From CAVPTL01 sp963727235 (GTDB lineage: Bacteria; Actinomycetota; Thermoleophilia; Gaiellales; JAICJC01): a DNA stretch of 64,000 nt. Within the stretch, counting starts at the first letter, position 1; each line of letters opens with the position of its first letter. The stretch lies in assembly GCA_963727235.1 (NCBI GenBank), contig CAVSFZ010000001.1:1-64000 (forward strand), given 5' to 3'. The notes under the pieces were generated by a model. That model made no database searches and was not told the DNA's origin. It saw only the letters and a program-made list of their open reading frames with translations. Positions 41,489 to 49,557 of this stretch are shown piece by piece. The position numbers were made by a program, and so were the translations under genes.

Positions 41489-42753
41489 GCGTGACCGAAC
41501 ACGATCGCCCGGCCGCACCGGTGGTGCCTCTGGGCTCGCCCGCGGTCATCCCCGGCGGGGCGCCCTCCAAGATCGACCCGCCCCCCGGCGAGGATCTGAT
41601 CACGGTCAACTTCGGGCCCAACCACCCGTCCACGCACGGCGTGCTGCGGCTGATCGTGACCCTGGACGGCGAGGTCGTGGTCGGCCTGGACGCCGACATC
41701 GGCTACGTCCACACCGGCTTTGAGAAGAACTTCGAGCAGAAGACCTACTGGAAGGGCATCCCCTATGCCCCGCGGATGGACTACCTGGCCTTCTTCGCCA
41801 ACGAGCTGGCCTACGTGCATGCCGTCGAGAAGCTGATCCAGATCGAGGTGCCCGAGCGGGCACAGTGGATCCGCACCCTGTTCGCCGAGCTCAACCGCAT
41901 CCACTCGCACCTGATCTACCTGGGCACGTCGGGCATCGAGCTGGGCGCGATGTCGGTGTTCTTCTACTGCACCCGCGAGCGCGACACGGTGCTCGACCTG
42001 TTCGAGATGGTCACCGGGGTGCGCATGCACGACCGCTACCCGCAGTTCGGCGGGGTGGCCGAGGACCTGCCCAAGGGCTTCTACGACGAGTGCAAGAAGT
42101 TCGTCCGCGAGATGCCCAAGAAGATCGACTCCTACCTCGACCTGCTGGCCGAGAATCCGATCTGGAAGGGCCGGCTCAAGGGCATCGGCACGATCACCGC
42201 CGACACCGCCATCGCCATGGGCCTGTCCGGCCCCAACCTGCGCGCGTCGGGTGTCGACTTCGACCTGCGCAAGAACGACCCGTACCTGGCCTACGACAAG
42301 CTCGACTTCGACGTGGTCACGCGTACCAACGGCGACTGCTACGACCGCTTCCTGTGCCGCACCAACGAGATGTACGAGTCGGTCAAGATCATCGACCAGT
42401 GCCTCGAGAACATGCCGTCGGGCCCGGTGATGGCCGACGACCGCAAGCACGTGCTGCCGCCGCGCCACGAGCTGCACACCTCGATGGAGTCGCTGATCCA
42501 TCACTTCAAGCTGGTCACCGAGGGATTCCGGGTGGCGCCCGGCCAGGTGTACTCGGCGGTCGAGTCGCCCCGCGGCGAGTTCGGCTGCTTCCTGGTGGCC
42601 GACGGCGGGCCCAAGCCGTGGCGGATCCACTTCCGCGCGCCCAGCTTCGTCAGCCTGCAGTCGACCGCGATGTGCTCGGTCAACCGCTACATCGCCGACA
42701 TGATCGCCGTGGTGGGATCGCTGGACGGCGTGATGGGAGAGTGCGACCGATGA
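41485..42753 (+). CDS. nuoD: NADH-quinone oxidoreductase subunit D
   Basis: The 422-residue NuoD has a Pro/Ala-rich extra N-terminus, then the 49-kDa signature NFGPNHPSTHGVLRLIVTLDGE near residue 36 and HTGFEKNFEQKTYW near 75. The quinone-site region and the C-terminus with SVNRYIADMIAVVGSLDGVMGECDR follow. It forms the quinone pocket with NuoB. The ATG overlaps the nuoC stop and nuoE overlaps its end. Confidence 0.97.
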   Translation: MSVTEHDRPAAPVVPLGSPAVIPGGAPSKIDPPPGEDLITVNFGPNHPSTHGVLRLIVTLDGEVVVGLDADIGYVHTGFEKNFEQKTYWKGIPYAPRMDYLAFFANELAYVHAVEKLIQIEVPERAQWIRTLFAELNRIHSHLIYLGTSGIELGAMSVFFYCTRERDTVLDLFEMVTGVRMHDRYPQFGGVAEDLPKGFYDECKKFVREMPKKIDSYLDLLAENPIWKGRLKGIGTITADTAIAMGLSGPNLRASGVDFDLRKNDPYLAYDKLDFDVVTRTNGDCYDRFLCRTNEMYESVKIIDQCLENMPSGPVMADDRKHVLPPRHELHTSMESLIHHFKLVTEGFRVAPGQVYSAVESPRGEFGCFLVADGGPKPWRIHFRAPSFVSLQSTAMCSVNRYIADMIAVVGSLDGVMGECDR

Positions 42754-43316
42754 GCATCCGCCCCGATCCGGCTTCCGCCGAGACGATGGCCGGCGCTGTC
42801 GAGACGCGCCCGCCGATGCCCCCGCCGCTGCCCGAGCCCGACCGCTCGCGGCCGCTGCGCGACCGCATCCTGGACGTGGTGGCGCTCTACCCGGAGCGGC
42901 GCTCGGCAATCGTGCCGGCCCTGCGATTGGCGCAGGAGGAGTACGGCTGGCTCTCGACTGAGGCCTACGAGCAGGTGGCCGACGCCACCGAGTTCACCCC
43001 GGCGTACTGCAAGTCGGTGGCGTCGTTCTACGACATGTTCCGGCTGCAGCCGCAGGGCGTCCACGAGGTCTGCGTCTGCACCAACGTGGCCTGCGCGCTG
43101 GTGGGTGCCGGCGACACGCTGCGCGAGCTGGAGGCACAGCTGGGCATCAAGGTCGGCGAGACGACCGCCGACGGGCTGGTCACGCTGCGCGAGGTCGAGT
43201 GCTACGGCGGTTGCGGCTGGGGCCCGGTGGTGAGCGTGGACGAGCGCTACCACGAGCCGTGCGGGCCGGAGAAGGTGGCTGCACTGGTGGCCGAGCTGCG
43301 CGGAGCCGGGCAATGA
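42750..43316 (+). CDS. nuoE: NADH-quinone oxidoreductase subunit E
   Basis: A 188-residue thioredoxin-like NuoE. The [2Fe-2S] ligands are in CVCTNVACALVG near residue 110 and ECYGGCGWGPVVSV near 150. An unusual Pro-rich N-terminus (RPPMPPPLPEPDRSRPL) precedes the helical domain. It is part of the NADH-oxidising module with NuoF. ATGA overlaps on both sides. Confidence 0.95.
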   Translation: MSIRPDPASAETMAGAVETRPPMPPPLPEPDRSRPLRDRILDVVALYPERRSAIVPALRLAQEEYGWLSTEAYEQVADATEFTPAYCKSVASFYDMFRLQPQGVHEVCVCTNVACALVGAGDTLRELEAQLGIKVGETTADGLVTLREVECYGGCGWGPVVSVDERYHEPCGPEKVAALVAELRGAGQ

Positions 43317-44626
43317 CCGGGACCAGGATCACGCTCAACTTCGAGGGCGATCGCCGCGACATCGACGCCTACGAGGCCGGCGGCGGCTACGCCCAGCTGC
43401 GCCGGGCGCTGACGATGGAGCCGGGCGAGATCGTGGCGATCGTGGACGGCTCAGGCATCCGCGGCCGCGGCGGGGCCGGCTTCCCCACCGGGCGCAAGGC
43501 GTCGTTCCTGCCCAAGGATCGCAAGCCCGCCTACCTGTGCGTGAATGCCGACGAGTCGGAGCCGGGCACCTTCAAGGACCGCGAGCTGATGCTGCGAAAC
43601 CCGCACGCCCTGATCGAGGGCGTGCTGACCATGAGCTATGCGATCGGCGCCACCCAGGCGTTCATCTTCATCCGCGGCGAGTACCGCACCGAGTTCGAGG
43701 TGCTGAAGGTGGCGCTCGACCAGGCCCGGGAACGGGGGCTGATCGGCAAAAACGTGCTGGGCTCGGGCTACGACGCCACCATCGTGCTGCACCGCGGCGC
43801 CGGCGCCTACATCTGCGGCGAGGAGACGGCGCTTTTGAGCTCGCTGGAGGGCGAGCGCGGCCAGCCGCGGTCGAAGCCGCCGTTCCCCGCGGTGGCGGGC
43901 CTGTATGCCGCGCCGACGCTGGTCAACAACGTCGAGACGCTGTCGTCGGTGCCGTACATCCTGGCGATGGGCGCCGACGCCTTCAAGGCGATCGGCACCG
44001 AGCGTTCCACCGGCACCCGCGTGTTCTCGCTGTCGGGCAACGTCAAGCGGCCCGGCAACTACGAGCTGCCGCTGACCGACTCGCTGCGCGACCTGGTCGA
44101 AGGCTGCGGCGGCGGCGCCACCGACGGCCGCACGATCAAGGGGATCATCCCCGGCGGCTCGTCCGCGCCGATGCTGATGCCCGACCAGCTCGACACCAAG
44201 CTCGACTTCGAGGCGATCGCGGCGGCCGGGTCGATGGCCGGTTCGGGAGCCGTGATGGTGATCGACGACCGCGTCTGCATGGTGCAGCTGGCGCTGCGGG
44301 TCGCCCAGTTCTACAAGCACGAGAGCTGCGGCAAGTGCACGCCGTGCCGCGAGGGCACCCGCTGGGGCGTGGAGATCATCGAGAAGATCGAGATGGGAGA
44401 GGCCAAGCAGGGTGAGCTGGATCTGCTGCTGAACGTGTGCGACCGGATCCTGGGCAAGTGCCTGTGCCCGCTGGGTGATTCGCTGGCGATGCCGGTGGTC
44501 AGCTACGTGACCCACTTCCGCGAGGAGTTCCAGCGCCACATCGACGAGGGCGGCTGCCCGTTCACCGAGTCCAGCCCGATCACGTCGCTGTACCACCCGC
44601 CCAAGGTGGAGGGAATACCGGTATGA
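43313..44626 (+). CDS. nuoF: NADH-quinone oxidoreductase subunit F
   Basis: The 437-residue NuoF carries the NADH and FMN site: GRGGAGFPTGRKASFLP near residue 49, NADESEPGTFKDRELM near 78 and GAGAYICGEETALLSSLEG near 163. The N3 [4Fe-4S] ligands are in ESCGKCTPCREGTRWG near 338, with a last Cys in KCLCPLGDS near 378. It accepts hydride from NADH. Its stop overlaps the start of a small extra gene rather than nuoG. Confidence 0.97.
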   Translation: MTGTRITLNFEGDRRDIDAYEAGGGYAQLRRALTMEPGEIVAIVDGSGIRGRGGAGFPTGRKASFLPKDRKPAYLCVNADESEPGTFKDRELMLRNPHALIEGVLTMSYAIGATQAFIFIRGEYRTEFEVLKVALDQARERGLIGKNVLGSGYDATIVLHRGAGAYICGEETALLSSLEGERGQPRSKPPFPAVAGLYAAPTLVNNVETLSSVPYILAMGADAFKAIGTERSTGTRVFSLSGNVKRPGNYELPLTDSLRDLVEGCGGGATDGRTIKGIIPGGSSAPMLMPDQLDTKLDFEAIAAAGSMAGSGAVMVIDDRVCMVQLALRVAQFYKHESCGKCTPCREGTRWGVEIIEKIEMGEAKQGELDLLLNVCDRILGKCLCPLGDSLAMPVVSYVTHFREEFQRHIDEGGCPFTESSPITSLYHPPKVEGIPV

Positions 44627-44799
44627 CCACCTTCCACGAGGCCGTGCTGGCCGCCCGCCGGCGGATCGAGAACGGCGACGACCCAGACCAGGTGGTACCG
44701 ACGCTGCTGGCGCTGGCCGAGGCCCCCGAGGAGATCGAGATGGCGGCCGCGCTGTACGGCGACGACCCGGAGGACGAGGAGCACGATGGCGACGGTTGA
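44623..44799 (+). CDS. 58-residue acidic protein between nuoF and nuoG
   Basis: ATG 44623 overlaps the nuoF TGA (ATGA), and its own TGA lies 14 bases into nuoG, so this frame is embedded in the operon in the same way as its neighbours. The product begins MTTFHEAVLAARRRIENGDD, has a helix PDQVVPTLLALAEAPEEIEM, and ends in an acidic tail (GDDPEDEEHDGDG). No cysteines or membrane helix are seen. It is too short to match any complex I subunit I know. It might be an accessory or assembly factor. If it is only a spacer, its coupled start and even codon use would be unexpected. Confidence 0.7.
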   Translation: MTTFHEAVLAARRRIENGDDPDQVVPTLLALAEAPEEIEMAAALYGDDPEDEEHDGDG

Positions 44800-47092
44800 G
44801 ACCAACACGGTCACGCTCACCATCAACGGCCGCGAGATCACCGTCGTCAAGGGCCGCACCCTGGTGGAAGCGGCCTCGGAGGCCGGCATCGAGATCCCGG
44901 TGTTCTGCTACGAGCCGCGTCTGGGCGCCGGCGTCGGCGCCTGCCGCATGTGCCTGTGCGAGATCGAGGGCATGCCCAAGCTCCAGACCGCCTGCACCAC
45001 CCCGGCGGCCGACGGCATGGTGGTCAACTCGCACTCCGGCCGCGCCAAAGAGGGTCAGGACGCGGTGCTCGAGTTTCTGCTGCTGAACCACCCGCTGGAC
45101 TGCCCGGTGTGCGACAAGGGCGGCGAGTGCCCGCTGCAGGACCTGACCTTCCGCTACGGCCCCGGCGTGACCCGCATGACGCTGCCCAAGCGCACCCACG
45201 ACAAGCCGGTTCCGGTCTCGCCGCTGATCAAGCTCGACCGCGAGCGCTGCATCCTCTGCTATCGCTGCACCCGGTTCTCGGAGTCGGTCTCGGGCGACAT
45301 GCAGCTGGTCACCGAGAACCGCGGCGCGCACTCGATGATCACCACCTTCGAAGGCCGTCCGTACACCAACGAGTTCTCGGGCAACGTCACCGAGCTGTGC
45401 CCGGTGGGAGCGCTGACCTCGACCACCTATCGCTTCAAGGCGCGGCCGTGGGAGATCCAGAACATCCCCACCGTGTGCACCGGATGCGCCGTGGGCTGCA
45501 ACATCTCGGCCTCGATTCGCGAGGGTCACGTGGTGCGGGTGCTGTCCCGCAACCACCCCGAGGTGGACGAGGGCTGGCTGTGCGACCGCGGCCGCTACGC
45601 GCTCGGCCATCTGCGTGCGCCCGATCGGGTCACCTCGGCGCTGATCCGGGGCGGCCGCGGATTCGAGCCGGTTGCCCAAGGCGACGCGCTGGAGCACGTG
45701 TCCGAGCGACTGCGCACCACCGCCGCCAAGTTCGGCGCCGGGTCGATCGCGGTGCTGTCCTCGGCCACCCAGACCAACGAGGAGTCCCACCTGTGGGCCC
45801 GCATCCTGGCCGAGGGCCTGGCCGACGGCATCAGCGTGTGCGGCCCCGACGGGCATGCGGGCCTGGACACGCTGACTCCGTATCTGGCCTCGATCTCCGA
45901 CCTCGACACCGCCGCCGCGATCGTTGTCGCCGGCGACACCGAGCTGAGCCAGCGCGCGCCGGTGGTGGAGCTTCGCATCCGCAAGGCGGTCACGGGCGGA
46001 GCGAAGGTGGTCACGGTGGGAGTGGGCGGCACCCGGCTGGAGACGCTGCGCGGCGCGCACCACATCTCGACGGCCGCGGGCACCGCGCACGCGACATTGA
46101 TGACCGCGACCGACCCCGGCTCCGAGCTGGGCGGTGCGCTGGCCGGCGCCGGACAGGTGGTGCTGATCTGGAACGGCCGGGTCAGCCAGGCGGCCGCAGA
46201 CATCCTCGCCCATCTCGCCCACAGCCTCGACGCCCGCGTCTTGATCACCCCCGCCGGCAATGAGCTGGGAGCGCACGCGGCAGGCCTGGGCACGCACTCG
46301 CCCGGCGAAGCGCTGGAGGCGGTCGAGTCGGGCCAGATCAAGGCGATCGTGCTGCTGGGAGCCGACCCGGTGGGCGACTGGACGAACGGCGAGCGCTGGC
46401 GCGGTGCGCTGGCGCGGGCGCAGTTCGTCCTCCAGGTGACCGCGTTTCAGAACGATTCCTCGGGCTGGGCGACCACGATCGTGCCCGCCTCGGAGAGCCT
46501 CGAGCAGGAGGGCACCGTCACCAACCTCGAGGGCCGCGTGCAACGGCTGCGGGCAGCGGCCACGCCCCCGCCGGGCGTGCCCGACGGCTACGACTGGACG
46601 GCGGAGCTGGGAGAGCGGCTCGGCCTGGAAGTCCCCGCCGACGCGGCCCAGGCCTTCACCGAGCTGGCCCAGGCCCGACCGGCATTCGCCGGCATGTCGT
46701 GGTCGTCTCTGGGCGAGCGGGCGGAGCTGCCCGAGCGCCCTCAGCCGTCCTCCACCCCGGCCGAGCCGCGGCTGGCCGGCGACGCCGGCGCTCCCCAGGG
46801 CACGATGCTGGTCGCCTACCGGGAGCTGATCAGCGGCACCGCGGCCGACCGCAGCCCCGAGCTGCACTTCCAAAAGCGGGTGGGAATCGAGATCAACCAC
46901 GACGACGCCGACGCGATGGGCGTCGCCACCGGCGACCGGATCACGGTCAGCTTCGACGGCCGCACCGCATCCGGCCCGGCGATCGCCTCACGCCGGCTGC
47001 GACCCGCCACCGTGCGGCTGGCCCAGCGAGTGCCCTACGTGGGGCCCGCGACCGTGGCCGCCGATCCCGCCCAGGAGCCGGCCGATGCCTGA
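44786..47092 (+). CDS. nuoG: NADH-quinone oxidoreductase subunit G
   Basis: A 768-residue NuoG. The N-terminal [2Fe-2S] site is CYEPRLGAGVGACRMCLCEI near residue 42, followed by HPLDCPVCDKGGECPLQD, ERCILCYRCTRFSES and CTGCAVGCN for the [4Fe-4S] clusters. The C-terminal molybdopterin-oxidoreductase-like part is degenerate, as usual. PTVCTGC suggests the N7-type site is kept. It is the largest peripheral-arm subunit. nuoH overlaps its 3' end. Confidence 0.96.
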   Translation: MATVETNTVTLTINGREITVVKGRTLVEAASEAGIEIPVFCYEPRLGAGVGACRMCLCEIEGMPKLQTACTTPAADGMVVNSHSGRAKEGQDAVLEFLLLNHPLDCPVCDKGGECPLQDLTFRYGPGVTRMTLPKRTHDKPVPVSPLIKLDRERCILCYRCTRFSESVSGDMQLVTENRGAHSMITTFEGRPYTNEFSGNVTELCPVGALTSTTYRFKARPWEIQNIPTVCTGCAVGCNISASIREGHVVRVLSRNHPEVDEGWLCDRGRYALGHLRAPDRVTSALIRGGRGFEPVAQGDALEHVSERLRTTAAKFGAGSIAVLSSATQTNEESHLWARILAEGLADGISVCGPDGHAGLDTLTPYLASISDLDTAAAIVVAGDTELSQRAPVVELRIRKAVTGGAKVVTVGVGGTRLETLRGAHHISTAAGTAHATLMTATDPGSELGGALAGAGQVVLIWNGRVSQAAADILAHLAHSLDARVLITPAGNELGAHAAGLGTHSPGEALEAVESGQIKAIVLLGADPVGDWTNGERWRGALARAQFVLQVTAFQNDSSGWATTIVPASESLEQEGTVTNLEGRVQRLRAAATPPPGVPDGYDWTAELGERLGLEVPADAAQAFTELAQARPAFAGMSWSSLGERAELPERPQPSSTPAEPRLAGDAGAPQGTMLVAYRELISGTAADRSPELHFQKRVGIEINHDDADAMGVATGDRITVSFDGRTASGPAIASRRLRPATVRLAQRVPYVGPATVAADPAQEPADA

Positions 47093-48083
47093 CGGCTTTT
47101 GGATCACCCTGGTCAAGGCGGTCGTGCTGGCCAACCTGGTGATGGCGGTGTTTGCGATCCTGACCTGGGTCGAGCGGCGCGTGCTGAGCCGGTTCCAGCA
47201 GCGACTCGGGCCCAACCGGGTCGGCCCGTTCGGGCTGCTGCAGCCGATCGCCGACCTGGTCAAGCTGCTGCGCAAGGAGAGCCTCCTGCCCGACGGCATC
47301 TCTCCCATGCTCTACCTGATCGCACCGGTGATCTCGCTGTTTGCCGCCATCTGCGTCTTCGGCGTGATCCCGTTCGACGGCGGCCCGACCACCATCCCCG
47401 GCACCTCGATCACCTTCCACTGGTGGATCTCCGACCCCAGCGTCGCCCTGCTGGTGGTGTTCGCGCTGGGCTCGGTCAGCTTCTACGGGTTCCTGGTGGG
47501 CGGCTGGTCGTCCAGCTCCAAGTACTCGCTGTTCGGATCGATGCGGGCCGTCTCGCAGCTGGTGTCCTACGAGGTCAGCCTGGCGCTGGCCGTGATCGGC
47601 GTGGTGATGATGAGCCAGTCGCTCTCGCTCACCGGGATCGTGTCCGCCCAGCAGCACGACGGCATGTGGTACATCATCCCCCAGTTCGTGGGCTTCTGCA
47701 TCTACGTGGTGGCCTCCACCGCGGAGGTCAGCCGGATCCCGTTCGACCTGCCCGAAGCGGAGGGTGAGCTGGTCGCCGGGTATCACACCGAGTACGGAGG
47801 CATGCGCTGGGCGATGTTCCAAAACGCCGAGTACGTGTCGCTGATCGCGTTCTCGGCGGTGGCCTCGATCCTGTTTCTGGGCGGCTACGACGGGCCGTTC
47901 CTGCCCGGCCCGATCTGGATGCTGATCAAGATGGCGCTGTTCATCCTGCTGCAGATGTGGGTTCGCGCCACCCTGCCGCGCGTCCGCTACGACGTGCTCA
48001 TGTCCATCGGCTGGAAGGTGCTGCTCCCGGCCGCCACCCTGAACCTTCTGGTCACCTCGTTCGTGGTGGCCTACCGCGCATGA
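47085..48083 (+). CDS. nuoH: NADH-quinone oxidoreductase subunit H
   Basis: The 332-residue NuoH has eight helices and its conserved cytoplasmic loops: WVERRVLSRFQQRLGPNRVGPFGLLQPIADLVKL is the first loop region and STAEVSRIPFDLPEAEGELVAGYHTEYGG near residue 210 is the quinone-channel acidic loop. It joins the membrane arm to the peripheral arm. It overlaps nuoG by 8 bases. nuoI follows 16 bases later. Confidence 0.97.
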   Translation: MPDGFWITLVKAVVLANLVMAVFAILTWVERRVLSRFQQRLGPNRVGPFGLLQPIADLVKLLRKESLLPDGISPMLYLIAPVISLFAAICVFGVIPFDGGPTTIPGTSITFHWWISDPSVALLVVFALGSVSFYGFLVGGWSSSSKYSLFGSMRAVSQLVSYEVSLALAVIGVVMMSQSLSLTGIVSAQQHDGMWYIIPQFVGFCIYVVASTAEVSRIPFDLPEAEGELVAGYHTEYGGMRWAMFQNAEYVSLIAFSAVASILFLGGYDGPFLPGPIWMLIKMALFILLQMWVRATLPRVRYDVLMSIGWKVLLPAATLNLLVTSFVVAYRA

Positions 48084-48099
48084 ACCGCAAGGACTCGAT

Positions 48100-48582
48100 A
48101 TGCCCGTAGTCGATTCGGTCAAAGGATTTGGCGTCACCTTCCGGCACCTGTTCAAGAAGCCGGTGACCCAGCAGTTCCCCAACGAGAAGCGGGCCGTGTA
48201 CCCCCGCTTCCGCGGCCGGCACCGCCTGCATCGGCACGAGAACGGCTTGGAGAAGTGCGTGGGCTGCTCGCTGTGCGCAGCGGCCTGCCCGGCCGACTGC
48301 ATCCGTGTGGTCGCCGACGAGAACACCGCCGAGGAGCGCTACTCCGCCGGCGAGCGGTACGCCCGCATCTACGAGATCAACATGAGCCGCTGCATCTTCT
48401 GCGGCTACTGCGAGCTGGCCTGCCCGTTTGACGCGATCACGCTCGGCCACGACTACGAGCTGGCCGAGATGTCGCGCGAAGCGATGGTCTACACCAAGGA
48501 GATGCTGCTCGAGCCCGGGCCGGAAGCGCGCCGCACGCCGGTCGCGCCGGTCGATCCCTTCGACGTGGTCGAGGCCGAGTAA
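48100..48582 (+). CDS. nuoI: NADH-quinone oxidoreductase subunit I
   Basis: A 160-residue NuoI with two [4Fe-4S] motifs, CVGCSLCAAACPADC near residue 53 and CIFCGYCELACPFDA near 97, giving clusters N6a and N6b. FRGRHRLHRHENGLEKCVGC leads into the first. It relays electrons toward NuoB. nuoJ begins 11 bases after the stop. Confidence 0.97.
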   Translation: MPVVDSVKGFGVTFRHLFKKPVTQQFPNEKRAVYPRFRGRHRLHRHENGLEKCVGCSLCAAACPADCIRVVADENTAEERYSAGERYARIYEINMSRCIFCGYCELACPFDAITLGHDYELAEMSREAMVYTKEMLLEPGPEARRTPVAPVDPFDVVEAE

Positions 48583-48593
48583 CCACCGATCTG

Positions 48594-49253
48594 ATGCCGG
48601 CACACCTCTTCTACGACATCGTCTTCATCGCCGCCACCGGCCTTGCGATCGGCTCGGCGCTGGGCGTGGTGCTGTCGGGAAACCCGTTCCACTCGGCGCT
48701 CTCGCTGCTGCTCAACCTGGTGGCGCTGGCGACCTTCTATCTGCTCCTGCAGGCCGACTTCCTGGCCGCCGCGCAGGTGATCGTGTACGCCGGCGCGGTG
48801 ATGATCATGTTCATGTTCGTGACCGCCTACCTGGGCGGCCGCGCCGACGAGCCGACCACCAGCAGACCGCTGTGGCAGACCGCCGCGGCGTTCATCGCCG
48901 CCGTGGCGCTGGTCGCCGAGGTGATCTTCGCCGTCGGCCACGAGAGCTTCCCGCAGGGCGCCGACGTCAGCGGAGCGTTCGGCTCGCCGATCAACATCGG
49001 CACGTCGCTCCTGGGCCGCTACCTGCTGGCATTCGAGGCCACCTCGATCATGCTGATGGTGGCCGCCGTGGGCGGGGTCGTGCTGGGATCGCGACGGGCC
49101 GCGCCGCGGCAGCCGGGTGAGCTCGACACGCTCGAGGACGCCCCGGTCGAGGCCCTGCCCCGCACCGTGCAATCGCAGGTTATGGACATCGAGACGCGGT
49201 TCGAGGTCGGCACCGCGGTCGGCGCCCCCGACGAGGACGACCAGGGCTCGTGA
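48594..49253 (+). CDS. nuoJ: NADH-quinone oxidoreductase subunit J
   Basis: The 219-residue NuoJ has five helices and the conserved QVIVYAGAVMIMFMFVTAY segment near residue 62, part of the flexible helix that couples redox to proton movement. A hydrophilic C-terminal tail of about 50 residues (LPRTVQSQVMDIETRFEVGT) is longer than in E. coli. nuoK overlaps by four bases. Confidence 0.94.
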   Translation: MPAHLFYDIVFIAATGLAIGSALGVVLSGNPFHSALSLLLNLVALATFYLLLQADFLAAAQVIVYAGAVMIMFMFVTAYLGGRADEPTTSRPLWQTAAAFIAAVALVAEVIFAVGHESFPQGADVSGAFGSPINIGTSLLGRYLLAFEATSIMLMVAAVGGVVLGSRRAAPRQPGELDTLEDAPVEALPRTVQSQVMDIETRFEVGTAVGAPDEDDQGS

Positions 49254-49555
49254 ACGTCAACGTCAGCTACTTCATCGCCGTCTCGGCCATCCTGTTCGGA
49301 ATCGGCCTGTTCGGCATCTTCACCCGCCGCAGCCCGCTGATCCTGCTGCTGTCGGTCGAGATCATGCTCAACTCCTGCAACCTGGCGCTGATCTCGTTCG
49401 CGCGACTCCATAGCCAGACCGCCGGCCAGTCGTTCGCGCTGGTGGTGATGGCGGTGGCCGCCTCGGAGGTCGTGATCGGACTCGGTCTGGTGGTGGCCGT
49501 CGCCCGCCGCAAGGCCGACCTGGACGTGGACGCCCTCACGAGCCTCAAGAACTGA
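49250..49555 (+). CDS. nuoK: NADH-quinone oxidoreductase subunit K
   Basis: A 101-residue, three-helix NuoK (MrpC-like). SVEIMLNSCNLALISF near residue 38 and VMAVAASEVVIGLGLVVAVAR near 63 contain the conserved membrane glutamates of the proton path. GTG overlaps the nuoJ stop. nuoL begins 2 bases after the stop. Confidence 0.95.
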   Translation: MNVNVSYFIAVSAILFGIGLFGIFTRRSPLILLLSVEIMLNSCNLALISFARLHSQTAGQSFALVVMAVAASEVVIGLGLVVAVARRKADLDVDALTSLKN

Positions 49556-49557
49556 CC

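Noticed and set aside
43451..46900. A 1149-codon open frame on the minus strand opposite nuoF-nuoG
   Set aside because: It is antisense to well-matched nuo genes, is rich in Arg/Gly/His and Gln without domain patterns, and arises from high third-position GC.
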